64,000 bases of DNA from contig CAYNRU010000044.1 in NCBI GenBank assembly GCA_964399635.1, positions 166,346 through 230,345 of the forward strand. The letters are read 5' to 3'. This document shows, in pieces, positions 34,977-44,194 of this stretch. The position numbers were made by a program, and so were the translations under genes. Source of the DNA: UBA4615 sp964399635 (lineage in GTDB: Bacteria > Pseudomonadota > Gammaproteobacteria > Burkholderiales > Burkholderiaceae_E). Within the stretch, counting starts at the first letter, position 1, and the number at the start of each line of letters is the position of its first letter. The notes under the pieces are model-generated. The model saw only the letters and a program-made list of their open reading frames with translations, was not told the origin of the DNA and did no database searches.

Positions 34977-35846
34977 ATGAAGAGTTCCCAGATCCCCGCC
35001 CGGCACAGGCCGCACGCGGCGGCCCTCGTGCTGGCGCTGGCCGTGGCCGCTGCGACACTGGCAGCCTCGGCGCCCGGCGACGCGCAGGCGCAGCAGGCCG
35101 GGGGCGGCACGACCCAGGCCGAGATCGAGCGCTACCGTCAGATGCTTCAGGACGGCAACCCGGCCGACCTCGTCGCAAGCCGTGGCGAGGCGCTCTGGAA
35201 GGAGGCCCGCGGCCCCAAGCGCGCGAGCCTCGAGCAGTGCGACCTGGGCCTGGGGCCCGGCAAGGTCGAGGGCGCCTACGCGCGACTGCCGCGTTACTTC
35301 GCCGACACCGACTCGGTGATGGACTTCGAGTCGCGGCTCGTCCACTGCATGGTCACGCTGCAGGGCTTCGAGCGCGCGGCGATCACGAAGGCGCCGTTCT
35401 CCGGCGAGGGGCAGCGCGCGACCGACATCGAGTCGCTGGTCGCCTACGTCACCGACGCGTCGCGCGGCGCCCGGGTCGACGTGCCGCAGGCCCACGCCCA
35501 GGAGCGCGCCGCCTATGCGCGCGGCAAGCAGATCTTCTACTTCCGGGGCGGGCCGTACGACTTCTCGTGCGCCTCGTGCCATGCCGTGGACGACCAGCGC
35601 ATCCGCCTGCAGGACCTGCCCAACCTGACCAAGAAGGAGCCCGCGCAGCGCGCCTTCGCGACCTGGCCCGCCTATCGCGTGTCGCAGGGCGCGTTGCGCA
35701 CCATGCAGTGGCGGCTGTACGACTGCTTCCGCCAGCAGCGTTTCCCCGAGCTGAAGTACACGTCGCCGGCTTCGGTCGACCTGATCACCTTCCTCGGCGT
35801 CAATGCGAACGGCGGGCGCATGGATGCGCCCGCGATCAAGCGATAG
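34977..35846 (+). CDS. soxA: SoxA, haem c subunit of the SoxXA complex
   Basis: SoxA with SoxX joins thiosulfate oxidatively to the SoxY cysteine. The 289-residue protein has a signal peptide ending near DAQAQQ. It contains only one CXXCH motif, CASCH at 198-202, so it is the monohaem type; Cys residues in LEQCDLG and VHCMVTL mark the place of the lost first haem site. Cys250 in YDCFRQQ is the expected haem ligand and active-site cysteine. It lies 178 bases after soxZ. Confidence 0.94.
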   Translation: MKSSQIPARHRPHAAALVLALAVAAATLAASAPGDAQAQQAGGGTTQAEIERYRQMLQDGNPADLVASRGEALWKEARGPKRASLEQCDLGLGPGKVEGAYARLPRYFADTDSVMDFESRLVHCMVTLQGFERAAITKAPFSGEGQRATDIESLVAYVTDASRGARVDVPQAHAQERAAYARGKQIFYFRGGPYDFSCASCHAVDDQRIRLQDLPNLTKKEPAQRAFATWPAYRVSQGALRTMQWRLYDCFRQQRFPELKYTSPASVDLITFLGVNANGGRMDAPAIKR

Positions 35847-35855
35847 GGGCCCGCG

Positions 35856-36476
35856 ATGACCAAGACAACCCGGCGTTTCGCCCTGGCGGGTGCATGCACC
35901 ATCGCTGCGGGCTGCGCATCGATGCTCGCGGCCGACGTCCCCGACGTCAGCGGCGTGCTGCGCGAGTCCTTCGCCGCCCGCGGCCCGGCCGGCCTCGACC
36001 GTATCGAGCAGTCGCCGCTGCAGAAGACCTGCTCCGAGTACGCCGGTCGCGATCTGCCCGCCGACCTGCGCCAGAAGATCGAGCAGGCCGAGCTCGCGCG
36101 GATCCGCTACCCGTCGGACGGCCGCTTCCTCGGCGACTGGCGGCGCGGCGAGGTGGTCGCGCAAAGCGGGCGCGGCCTGCAGTTCACCGACGCGCCGGGC
36201 TCGGTCGGAGGGGGCAACTGCTACGCCTGTCACGAGCTGACCCGCGCCGAGGTGTCCTACGGCAACATCGGCCCGAGCCTGCGCCAGTACGGCAAGCTGC
36301 GCGGCACGGGCGACCCGATCGTGCGCTACACCTGGGGCAAGGTCTGGAACTCGCACGCGTTCAACGCCTGCACCAACATGCCCCGGTTCGGCGACGCCGG
36401 CATCCTCACCGAGGCCCAGCTCAAGGATGTGATGGCGCTGCTGCTCGACCCGGCCTCGCCGGTCAACGCCGACTGA
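35856..36476 (+). CDS. soxX: SoxX, cytochrome c subunit of the SoxXA complex
   Basis: SoxX is the small cytochrome c that accepts electrons from SoxA. The 206-residue protein has one haem motif, CYACH at 122-126, and the probable axial Met175 in TNMPRFG. The N-terminus (KTTRRFALAGACTIAAGC) could serve as a Tat-type or lipoprotein signal. The extra region before the haem domain (residues about 35-110) is longer than in minimal SoxX proteins. It starts nine bases after soxA. Confidence 0.93.
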   Translation: MTKTTRRFALAGACTIAAGCASMLAADVPDVSGVLRESFAARGPAGLDRIEQSPLQKTCSEYAGRDLPADLRQKIEQAELARIRYPSDGRFLGDWRRGEVVAQSGRGLQFTDAPGSVGGGNCYACHELTRAEVSYGNIGPSLRQYGKLRGTGDPIVRYTWGKVWNSHAFNACTNMPRFGDAGILTEAQLKDVMALLLDPASPVNAD

Positions 36477-36492
36477 CCGGGTCGGCCCCGCG

Positions 36493-38208
36493 ATGCAGCG
36501 CCGCGAGTTCCTGAACGTGCTGGCCGCGGGCGCTGCGGCCGGCCTGCCGCTGGACCGCATCGCCCATGCGCAGGGCGGCGCCGACGCGCGGGCCGCCTAC
36601 GACCTGCCGCCCTTCGGCAACGTCGGCCTGCTGCACTTCACCGACTGCCACGCGCAGCTGCTGCCGGTGCACTTCCGCGAGCCGAGCGTCAACCTCGGCG
36701 TGGGCGAGGCGGTGGGGCGCGCGCCGCACCTGGTCGGCGAGCACCTGCTGAAGGCCTTCGACATCCGCCCGGGCACGTCGCAGGCGCATGCCTTCACCTA
36801 CCTCGACTTCGAGCGGGCCGCGCGGACCTACGGTCGCGTCGGCGGCTTCGCGCACCTCGCCACGCTGGTCAAGCGGCTGCGGGCGTCGCGCCCCGGCGCG
36901 CTGCTGCTCGACGGCGGCGACACCTGGCAGGGCTCGGCGACCGCGCTGTGGTCCAAGGGCCAGGACATGGTCGAGGCGGGGCTCGCGCTCGGCGTCGACG
37001 TGATGACCGGTCACTGGGAGTTCACCTACGGTGCCGATCGCGTCAGGCAGGTGGTCGACACCGACTTCAAGGGCCGGGTCGCGTTCGTGGCGCAGAACGT
37101 GCGCACCACCGACTTCGAGGATCCGGTGTTCGACCCGTACGTGATCCGCGAGATCAACGGCGTGCCGGTCGCGATCCTCGGGCAGGCCTTCCCTTACACG
37201 CCCATTGCCAACCCGCGCTGGATGGTCCCCGACTGGAGCTTTGGCATCCAGGACGAACCGATGCAACGGCGCGTCGACGAGGCCCGCGCCAAGGGCGCAC
37301 AGGTGGTGGTGCTGCTCTCGCACAACGGCATGGATGTGGACCTCAAGCTCGCCTCGCGGGTCAGCGGCATCGACGTGATCCTCGGCGGACACACCCACGA
37401 CGGCGTGCCGCAGCCCGTGCCGGTGAAGAACGCGCGTGGCACGACGCTGGTCACCAACGCGGGCTCCAACGGCAAGTTCCTCGGCGTGCTCGACCTCGAC
37501 GTCCGCGGCGGGCGCGTGGCCGACCTGCGCTACCGCCTGCTGCCGGTGTTCGTGAACCTGCTGCCCGCCGATCCGGCGATGCAGGCCCTGATCGACCGCG
37601 TGCGCGCGCCGCACGCGGCCCGACTCGCCGAGACGCTCGCAGTGACCGACGGGCTGCTCTACCGGCGCGGCAACTTCAACGGCAGCTTCGACCAGCTGAT
37701 CCTCGACGCGCTGATGCAGGAGAAGGGCGCCGAGATCGCGTTCTCGCCGGGCTTTCGCTGGGGCACGAGCGTGCTGCCGGGCCAGCCGATCACCCGCGAG
37801 CAGCTGATGGACCAGACCGCGATCACCTATCCGGCGACCACCGTCAGCGAGCTGACCGGCGCGCAGATCAAGGAGATCCTGGAGGACGTCGGCGACAACC
37901 TGTTCAATCCCGATCCGTACTACCAGCAGGGCGGCGACATGGTCCGCGTCGGCGGCATGACCTACGCCTGCGAGCCCGGCGCGCGGATGGGCGCGCGCAT
38001 CACCGATATGCGGCTGGGCGGCCGGCCGATCGACGCCGGCCGGCGCTACAAGGTCGCCGGCTGGGCGCCGGTGGCCGAGGGTGCTGGCGGCGAGCCGGTG
38101 TGGGAGGTGGTGGAGCGCTGGCTGAAGCACCGCGGGCGCGTCGCGCCGCGCGTACTCGACACACCGCGGCTGATCGGCGTCGCGGGCAACCCGGGGATCG
38201 CATCATGA
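36493..38208 (+). CDS. soxB: Sulfate thiol esterase SoxB
   Basis: SoxB hydrolyses the sulfate group from the SoxY-bound intermediate. It is a dimanganese protein related to 5'-nucleotidases. The 571-residue protein begins with a Tat signal (QRREFLNVL). Metal-binding motifs in order are HFTDCHAQL, DGGDTWQGS, SHNGMDVD and GGHTHDGV. The C-terminal substrate domain contains RGNFNGSFDQLI. The 3' end overlaps the next gene by four bases. Confidence 0.96.
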   Translation: MQRREFLNVLAAGAAAGLPLDRIAHAQGGADARAAYDLPPFGNVGLLHFTDCHAQLLPVHFREPSVNLGVGEAVGRAPHLVGEHLLKAFDIRPGTSQAHAFTYLDFERAARTYGRVGGFAHLATLVKRLRASRPGALLLDGGDTWQGSATALWSKGQDMVEAGLALGVDVMTGHWEFTYGADRVRQVVDTDFKGRVAFVAQNVRTTDFEDPVFDPYVIREINGVPVAILGQAFPYTPIANPRWMVPDWSFGIQDEPMQRRVDEARAKGAQVVVLLSHNGMDVDLKLASRVSGIDVILGGHTHDGVPQPVPVKNARGTTLVTNAGSNGKFLGVLDLDVRGGRVADLRYRLLPVFVNLLPADPAMQALIDRVRAPHAARLAETLAVTDGLLYRRGNFNGSFDQLILDALMQEKGAEIAFSPGFRWGTSVLPGQPITREQLMDQTAITYPATTVSELTGAQIKEILEDVGDNLFNPDPYYQQGGDMVRVGGMTYACEPGARMGARITDMRLGGRPIDAGRRYKVAGWAPVAEGAGGEPVWEVVERWLKHRGRVAPRVLDTPRLIGVAGNPGIAS

Positions 38209-38735
38209 GACGTGCAGGCTCGAGGGTTCTGGCTGTCGTGGCGGTTACGGCCTCGATCATGGGCGGCGCGGGCCCCGCGGCGGCGCAGCCCAGGGACCTC
38301 AAGGGGGTCGACCGCGTCCCGACGGTCACGCTCGAGGCGGCGCTGGTCGCGGCGCAGGCGGCGCTCGCCGACTGCCGGCGGCGCGGCGCGACGGTCGCGG
38401 TCACGGTGGTCGATCGCTCTGGCGTGCCGCTGGTGTCGCTGCGCGACCCGCTGGCGGGCATGCACACGCCCGACACCGCGTTTCGCAAGGCATGGACCGC
38501 GGTCAGCTTCAAGAACGCGACCAGCGAGCTGGTGGGCGCCACCGCGCAGGGCTCGGCGAGCGCGGGCATCCGCCACCTGCCGCAGGTCGCGATGATCGGC
38601 GGCGGGCTGCTGCTGCAGTCGGCCGGCAGCATCGTCGGCGCGATCGGCGTGTCCGGCGCGCCCAGCGGCGACATGGACGACGCCTGCGCGAAGGCTGGCA
38701 TCGGCGCGATCGTCGACGCGCTCGAGCTGGGCTGA
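38205..38735 (+). CDS. Exported GlcG/HbpS-family protein
   Basis: This is a 176-residue protein with a signal peptide (RVLAVVAVTASIMGGAGPAAAQ) and a GlcG/HbpS (DUF336) domain. Typical features are TLEAALVAAQAALADCRRRG, AVTVVDRSGVPL and the glycine-rich VGAIGVSGAPSGDMDDACA. Some members of the family bind haem. The ATGA overlap with soxB makes co-expression with the sox genes very likely. Its role in sulfur oxidation is not known. Confidence 0.82.
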   Translation: MRRAGSRVLAVVAVTASIMGGAGPAAAQPRDLKGVDRVPTVTLEAALVAAQAALADCRRRGATVAVTVVDRSGVPLVSLRDPLAGMHTPDTAFRKAWTAVSFKNATSELVGATAQGSASAGIRHLPQVAMIGGGLLLQSAGSIVGAIGVSGAPSGDMDDACAKAGIGAIVDALELG

Positions 38736-38746
38736 GGCGCGCCGCC

Positions 38747-39763
38747 GTGAGCCACCGGCGGCGCGGCCCCGCCCGACCCGGCGCCGCGTGGCCGGCATCG
38801 CTGCTTATGGCGACGGCACTCGTTCTGGGATCCGCGCACGTACCCGCGCAGCAGGCCGGATCGGCCCCCGGCTGGGCGCCCGCCACCGTGCCCATCGAGC
38901 CGATCCGCATCGCGCCGCGCACCTGGTACGTCAAGGGCGACTCGGGTCCGGTGTCGCTCGTGAACCAGGGCTTCAACGCCAACGCGGGCTTCGTCGTGAC
39001 CGACGACGGGGTGGTGGTGTTCGACACGCTCGGCACGCCGGCGCTCGGCGCCGCGCTGCTGGCCCGGATCCGGGCGATCACCGACCGGCCGATCCGTCAC
39101 GTCGTGATCAGCCACTATCACGCCGACCATTTCTACGGCGCGCAGGTCTTCAAGGACGCGGGCGCCACCGTCTGGGCGCACCGGCTGGGCCGCGACTACC
39201 TCGCTACCGACGCGCCCGCGGCGCGGCTCGCCGAGCGCCGCCAGTCGCTCGGCCCCTGGGTCACGCAGCAGGCGCGGATCGTGCCAGCCGATCGCTGGAT
39301 CGATGCCGAGACGCGCTTGACGCTAGGCGGGCTGAGCTTCCGGCTGATCCCGGCGGGTCCTGCGCACACGCCCGAGGACCTGATGATGCTGGTGGAGGAG
39401 GAGGGCGTGCTGTTCGCGGGCGACCTGGTGTTCGCCGGCCGCGTGCCCTTCGTCGGCGACGCCGACAGCCGCGGCTGGCTCGCCGCGATCGATGCGCTGG
39501 TGGCGCATGCGCCGGGGCGCCTGGTCGGCGGTCATGGCACGCACTCCGAGGACGCCGCGCGGGACATCGCGACCACGCGCGACTACCTGTCCTTCCTGAG
39601 GGCGCGCATGGGCGAGGCGGTGGGCGAGATGGCGAGCTTCGAGGAGGCCTACGCCCGGACCGACTGGTCGCGCTTCTCCGGGCTGCCCGCGTTCGGCGCG
39701 GCCAACCGACGCAATGCCTACAACGTGTACCTGCAGATGGAGCGCGAGGCGCTCGGGCGCTGA
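38747..39763 (+). CDS. Exported metallo-beta-lactamase-fold hydrolase (SoxH-like)
   Basis: The 338-residue protein has an N-terminal signal and a metallo-beta-lactamase fold. The metal site HYHADH is at 123-128, with GPAHTPEDL, AGDLVFAGR and GGHGTHS supplying further ligands. The GTG start at 38747 gives a twin-arginine-containing signal peptide; an ATG at 38807 is less good. SoxH proteins in other sox clusters have the same fold and position and no settled function. It follows the GlcG/HbpS-like gene by 11 bases and probably ends the sox operon. Confidence 0.8.
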   Translation: MSHRRRGPARPGAAWPASLLMATALVLGSAHVPAQQAGSAPGWAPATVPIEPIRIAPRTWYVKGDSGPVSLVNQGFNANAGFVVTDDGVVVFDTLGTPALGAALLARIRAITDRPIRHVVISHYHADHFYGAQVFKDAGATVWAHRLGRDYLATDAPAARLAERRQSLGPWVTQQARIVPADRWIDAETRLTLGGLSFRLIPAGPAHTPEDLMMLVEEEGVLFAGDLVFAGRVPFVGDADSRGWLAAIDALVAHAPGRLVGGHGTHSEDAARDIATTRDYLSFLRARMGEAVGEMASFEEAYARTDWSRFSGLPAFGAANRRNAYNVYLQMEREALGR

Positions 39764-39771
39764 GCGGGCCG

Positions 39772-40362
39772 TCAGCCGTGCGCGCGGCGCGGCGCCTGCG
39801 CCGTGTCGAGCTCGAACAGCATCGCCATCTCGTCGCGCACGGCGGCCCTCGGGCGCAGCGCCGTCACCGCCTCGGCGAGTGGCGATCCGATCCGCTCCAG
39901 GTGAACGACGTCGTCGAGCAGCAGGACCATGGGGGTGACGCTCGCGGTTGCCTGCGCGGGCGCCACCGCCCGCCAGCCCTGCGCATGCGCGGCGGCGAGG
40001 AGCGTGTCCGGCATGCCCGCGAGCCAGAAGGCCTCGTTGCGCTCGCCGCGCCGCGTCGACAGCGCGGCTGCGGTCACCATCGCCAGGCACTCCACGCCCA
40101 GCGCATCCGGATCGGATGCGAGGGTCGCGTAGGCACCGTCGGGGCTCGGCAGCGCGGCCGCGCCCACGCGGCGCATCATTCCGAGCGGGGCGCTCGCCAC
40201 TGGCTCGAGCCGCAGCGTCGCGACGATCCGACCGTCGTCGGCCAACTGGCCCACGAAGTGCTCGATCCCGCGGTCCATGCCGTAGCGGAAGCAGTCGAGC
40301 GCGGGCGCGGCGGCATCGGGGGCGCCCGGGCGGCGTCTGGCTCTCGGCGTGCGGGAGGTCAT
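39772..40362 (-). CDS. Hypothetical protein
   Basis: I do not recognise this 196-residue protein. It is predicted soluble, has no signal peptide and begins with an Arg/Pro-rich tail. The more structured part starts at LDCFRYGMDRGIEHFVGQL and has regular helices and strands to the end. Codon use matches its neighbours, so it is probably a real gene. It converges on the SoxH-like gene with an eight-base gap. A GTG two codons upstream (40368) is an alternative start. Confidence 0.55.
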   Translation of the reverse strand: MTSRTPRARRRPGAPDAAAPALDCFRYGMDRGIEHFVGQLADDGRIVATLRLEPVASAPLGMMRRVGAAALPSPDGAYATLASDPDALGVECLAMVTAAALSTRRGERNEAFWLAGMPDTLLAAAHAQGWRAVAPAQATASVTPMVLLLDDVVHLERIGSPLAEAVTALRPRAAVRDEMAMLFELDTAQAPRRAHG

Positions 40363-40528
40363 GGACACAGGCTCCGGTGGTCGCTTGGCGTCGCCGAAGG
40401 CGTGGACCGAAGGGTTCGGCCTTTGCCTGCATCGGCGGTCAGAGTGTCACCGAAGCAGGTCGTGTCGACCGTCGTCAAACCGGACGAGCGGTCGACGGAG
40501 AGCGCCGCGAGGATCGCTCGCGGACGCG

Positions 40529-41173
40529 TCAGGGTGCGAGCCGTTCCCGGTGCCACCCGCCGTCGGCTTGGCGCCGATAGGCAAGCCGGTCGTGAAGCCG
40601 GGACGGTCGCCCCTGCCAGAACTCCCAGTAGTCCGGCACCAGGCGGTAGCCGCCCCAGTGCGGTGGGCGCGGCGGCTTCAGTCCGTACTTGAGCCCGTAC
40701 TCGGCCGCGCGGGCCACCAGCGTGGCGCGCGACCCGATGGCAGTGCTCTGCTCGGACGCCCAGGCACCGATCCGCGAGGCGAGCGGGCGCGACGCGTAGT
40801 ACGCGTCGGACTCGGTGGCATCCACGCGCTCGACCGCGCCTTCGATGCGCACCACCCGCTCGAGCGCCACCCAGTGGAACTGGAGCGCCGCGAACGGGTG
40901 GACGGCGAGCTCGCGGCCCTTGCGGCTGAGGTAGTTGGTGTACCAGACGATGCCGCGCTCGTCGTAGTCCTTGATGAGCACCACCCGCGTCGAGGGCCTG
41001 CCGTCGGTCCCGACCGTGGCGACGGTCATCGCGTTGGGCTCCTCGATCTGCGCGTCGAGGGCCTGGCGCATCCAGTGCGCGAACTGCCCGAGGGGCGTGC
41101 CGTGCGCACGGTCCTCGACCAGTTCGTCCTTCTCGTAGCTCTTGCGCAGGTCCGCGATCGTGTTCTTGTCCAT
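40529..41173 (-). CDS. pdxH: Pyridoxamine 5'-phosphate oxidase
   Basis: PdxH is the FMN enzyme that oxidises pyridoxine or pyridoxamine phosphate to PLP. The 214-residue protein shows the family motifs: RVVLIKDYDERGIVWYTN for FMN binding, SRKGRELAVHPFAALQFHW, and the C-terminal YWEFWQGRPSRLHDR followed by WHRERLAP. The start at 41173 gives the usual length. The frame upstream of it lacks similarity. Confidence 0.95.
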   Translation of the reverse strand: MDKNTIADLRKSYEKDELVEDRAHGTPLGQFAHWMRQALDAQIEEPNAMTVATVGTDGRPSTRVVLIKDYDERGIVWYTNYLSRKGRELAVHPFAALQFHWVALERVVRIEGAVERVDATESDAYYASRPLASRIGAWASEQSTAIGSRATLVARAAEYGLKYGLKPPRPPHWGGYRLVPDYWEFWQGRPSRLHDRLAYRRQADGGWHRERLAP

Positions 41174-41352
41174 CCGCAAAGTATAGGCAGGTCCGCAGCC
41201 CGCCGCCTCCGGACGGGGCGACGGGCGGCCCGCAGCCCGCGCGCGCCCTCGTGTTAACATGATGGTCTGGATGCGAGCAGCCAATCACGCATCCTGTCTG
41301 GCAATCCTTCTCCCCTCCTGACCGCCCGCCTAGATTGGTGTCACTCGGATAG

Positions 41353-41369
41353 AGCGACAGGCTGTCGCT
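41353..41369 (+). promoter_or_regulatory. Small inverted repeat in the rhlE leader
   Basis: AGCGACAG and CTGTCGCT form an eight-base inverted repeat just 13 bases before the helicase start codon. It would overlap or adjoin the ribosome-binding region in mRNA. The function is unknown; control of translation is a guess. Confidence 0.3.
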
Positions 41370-41382
41370 GGAACCGCACCGA

Positions 41383-42873
41383 ATGACATCCGTATCGAAC
41401 TTCGCCAGCCTCGGGCTGGCAGAACCGCTGCTGCGCGCGATCGCCGACGCCGGCTACGAAACCCCCACCCCGATCCAGCTGCAGGCGATCCCGGTCGTGC
41501 TGACCGGCCGCGACCTGCGCGCCGCGGCCCAGACGGGTACCGGCAAGACGGCCGGCTTCGTGCTGCCGATCCTGCAGCGCCTGGCCGCACCCGGCGAGGA
41601 CGGCCGCCCCGCGCAATCGCGCGCCGGCAAGCCGCGCTGCCTGGTGCTCGTGCCGACCCGCGAGCTCGCCGCGCAGGTCGAGGAGTCCGTCCGCACCTAC
41701 GGCAAGTACATGTCGATGACCTCGCTGGTGGTCTTCGGCGGCGTCAACATCAACCCGCAGATCAGCGCGCTGCGCGGCCGCGTGGACATCCTCGTCGCAA
41801 CACCGGGCCGCCTGCTCGACCACATCGGCCAGCGCACGGTCGACCTGTCGGCGGTCGAGGTGCTCGTGCTCGACGAGGCCGACCGAATGCTCGACATGGG
41901 CTTCATCCGCGACATCCGCAAGGTGATCCAGACGCTGCCCAAGCAGCGCCAGAACCTGATGTTCTCGGCGACCTTCGCCGACGAGATCCGCGAACTCGCC
42001 GACAGCATGCTGCGCGACCCGGCGAGCGTCGAGGTCGCACGGCGCAATACCGCGTCCGAGCTGGTCGACCAGACGGTCCACATGGTCGAGAAGGGCGTCA
42101 AGCGTCACCTGCTCAGCCACCTGATCAAGCAGGGCGACTGGCACCAGGTGCTGGTGTTCACGCGTACCAAGCACGGCGCCAACCGGCTCGCCGAGCAGCT
42201 GTCGAAGGACGGCATCGAGGCGATCGCGATCCACGGCAACAAGAGCCAGAATGCCCGCACGCGGGCGCTGGCCTCGTTCAAGGACGGCTCGATGCCGGTG
42301 CTGGTGGCCACCGACATCGCCGCCCGCGGCCTGGACATCGACCAGCTGCCGCACGTGGTCAACTTCGAGCTGCCCAACGTGCCCGAGGACTACGTGCACC
42401 GCATCGGCCGCACCGGCCGCGCGGGCAGCGAAGGCTCGGCGATCTCGCTGGTCGACCGCGAGGAGCTGAAGATGCTCTCCGACATCGAGCGCGTGCTCAA
42501 GCGCGAGATCCCGCGCGGCAAGGTGGAGGGGTTCGTCGCGCCGCCGCCGTCGCAGCGCCAGACACTCGACGACGATCGGCCGCCGCGTCCCCCGCAGGGC
42601 CGTCGCGGTCCGCCGCGGGGCGCGTCCCAGCCGGCCGGGGGCCGGTCCTCGAGCGGCGGCGGTCAGGGCGGTGGCCAGCGCGCCGCGCAGCCCGCCGGCG
42701 CCCGCGCGCCCCAGCCGCAGGGCGCCCGCACGCCCCAGCCGCAAGGCGCCCGCGCCGCGCAGCCTCAGGGCAGCGGCCAGCGCAGCGGCGCGCCGCAGCG
42801 CCAGGGTGCCCGGGGTGGCTCGCAGTCGGCTCCGGCCGACCGGGGCGCACCGGTGCTGCGCCGGATCGTCTGA
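41383..42873 (+). CDS. rhlE: DEAD-box RNA helicase RhlE-type
   Basis: The 496-residue ATP-dependent RNA helicase contains the full motif set: Q motif (TPIQLQAIP), Walker A AQTGTGKT at 49-56, PTRELAAQ, DEAD at 164-167, SAT, TDIAARGLDID and HRIGRTGRAG. The C-terminal 110 residues are a Gln/Pro/Gly/Arg-rich tail built from repeats of PQGARxPQ-like units, typical of RhlE proteins that bind RNA loosely. A strong hairpin terminator follows at 42915-42956. Confidence 0.94.
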   Translation: MTSVSNFASLGLAEPLLRAIADAGYETPTPIQLQAIPVVLTGRDLRAAAQTGTGKTAGFVLPILQRLAAPGEDGRPAQSRAGKPRCLVLVPTRELAAQVEESVRTYGKYMSMTSLVVFGGVNINPQISALRGRVDILVATPGRLLDHIGQRTVDLSAVEVLVLDEADRMLDMGFIRDIRKVIQTLPKQRQNLMFSATFADEIRELADSMLRDPASVEVARRNTASELVDQTVHMVEKGVKRHLLSHLIKQGDWHQVLVFTRTKHGANRLAEQLSKDGIEAIAIHGNKSQNARTRALASFKDGSMPVLVATDIAARGLDIDQLPHVVNFELPNVPEDYVHRIGRTGRAGSEGSAISLVDREELKMLSDIERVLKREIPRGKVEGFVAPPPSQRQTLDDDRPPRPPQGRRGPPRGASQPAGGRSSSGGGQGGGQRAAQPAGARAPQPQGARTPQPQGARAAQPQGSGQRSGAPQRQGARGGSQSAPADRGAPVLRRIV

Positions 42874-42914
42874 CCCATCGCGACGGGGCGGGCCCGCGGC
42901 GACGCGGGCCCCGG

Positions 42915-42956
42915 CCGAACGACACGGGGCGCCTTAGGGCGCCCCGTGTCATTCGG
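42915..42956 (+). terminator. Hairpin terminator after rhlE
   Basis: GACACGGGGCGCC (42921-42933) and GGCGCCCCGTGTC (42938-42950) form a perfect 13-bp stem with a TTAG loop. After one mismatch, five more pairs extend it to 42915-42956. A poly-U tract is missing. Its position 48 bases after the stop codon suggests transcription termination. Confidence 0.65.
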
Positions 42957-43142
42957 CAGGCAGTGCCACGTCAGGAGGACGGCGGCGCGGTCCAGGCGCG
43001 CGGCGCGCTGCGGCAGACGGTCCGTGGGCACGGGAACGTGTAGTGGCCCTCGGACAGGCCGCGGGAGACGCATGACGGCCGGTTACACTGCGGCCAAATC
43101 CGCAGCGCCCCCGTGTGAACCCTTGCCTGGAGCGAGCCTCGA

Positions 43143-43883
43143 ATGATCGGCATCCGGACCTGCTGCGCGTGTGGTGTCGCCCTGACCCTCGCCGCCTGCG
43201 CGGCGGCCGCGCCCGCCGAGGCGCCGAGGTCGGGCACGTCGCCTCCTCTCGCCTCCGATGCGGTCCGCTGGACGATCGGTCCCGCGCTCGTGCCTTGCAC
43301 GGGCGTGGCGCCTGGCCGGTGTCTGCAGTATCGCGATGTACCGGGCGGGTCCTGGAAGAACCACTACGGCCCGATCGAGGGCTTCGAGTTCCAGCCCGGG
43401 CAGGAGGTCGACGTGCTGGTGCGCTTCGTGCCCGTGCCCAACCCGCCGGCCGACGGCGCGTCGCGCCGAGTGGTGCTGGTCAGCGAAACAGACAGGAGAG
43501 CGGCGATGCCGGCAGCGGTCTTTCCCCCGGTCCTGGCCGGCAGTGTGTGGCGCCTCCTGGAGCTGCCGGGCACGGCTGCGATCGTCGGCCCGCGCGGCGC
43601 ACCGACCCTGGCCTTCGACCCGGGCGGGCGGGCCGCGGGCCTGTCGGGTGTCAACCGCTACAGCGCGGGCACGGTCGCCGACGCGACCGCACTGCGCTTC
43701 AGCAATGCGGTGACGACGCGGATGGCCGCCAGCCCTGAGGCGATGGCGTTGGAGACTGCGTTCCTGACCCGCCTGCAGCAGACGGCCGCCTGGCGTGTGG
43801 AGGGGGATCGCCTGCTGCTCCTCGACGCCTCGGGCACGACGCTGATGCGCTTCGAGCGCGTGCCGGGCGCAGCCGGCTCCTGA
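43143..43883 (+). CDS. Lipoprotein with DUF4377 and META (HslJ) domains
   Basis: This 246-residue protein has a lipoprotein signal with a Cys near residue 19 (LTLAAC). The first domain (residues about 40-115) looks like DUF4377: CLQYRDVPGGSWKNHYGPIEGFEFQPG. The second is a META/HslJ domain with LAGSVWRLLEL and LSGVNRYSAGT. Proteins of this type occur in the cell envelope and HslJ is linked to heat shock and drug resistance. Its exact role is unknown. Confidence 0.8.
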   Translation: MIGIRTCCACGVALTLAACAAAAPAEAPRSGTSPPLASDAVRWTIGPALVPCTGVAPGRCLQYRDVPGGSWKNHYGPIEGFEFQPGQEVDVLVRFVPVPNPPADGASRRVVLVSETDRRAAMPAAVFPPVLAGSVWRLLELPGTAAIVGPRGAPTLAFDPGGRAAGLSGVNRYSAGTVADATALRFSNAVTTRMAASPEAMALETAFLTRLQQTAAWRVEGDRLLLLDASGTTLMRFERVPGAAGS

Positions 43884-43906
43884 GTCCGGCAGGCGCCGCG
43901 CCCCGG

Positions 43907-44194
43907 TCAGCGCCCGGATCGCCAGTTGCTGGTGAGTCGCCAGGCGGTGAGCAGCAGAGAGCCGGTCTTGACCAGCCTGGACAGCCGATGGCGTCCCAGC
44001 AGCGGCAGTCCGATGCCGACCACCGCGGCCGCGATCGCGCCAGGGCGGGCGCCGCGCGGGCGCCCCGTGCGAGGCGGCAGGATCAGCGCGCGCAACTCGT
44101 GCGTCTGGAGGATGATCTGCATGCGCTCGAATTCCGCCCGCGCGACCAGCAGCGCCTTGCGCTCGGCGATGGAGCCGACGGTGGGGCGGTTCAT
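43907..44194 (-). CDS. YqjK-like protein
   Basis: The 95-residue protein begins MNRPTVGSIAERKALLVARAEFER and has a central hydrophobic segment (GAIAAAVVGIGLPLLG). It starts at an ATGA overlap with the holin-like gene before it. Size, charge and position match YqjK in the yqjD-yqjE-yqjK arrangement. The function is not known. Confidence 0.7.
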   Translation of the reverse strand: MNRPTVGSIAERKALLVARAEFERMQIILQTHELRALILPPRTGRPRGARPGAIAAAVVGIGLPLLGRHRLSRLVKTGSLLLTAWRLTSNWRSGR

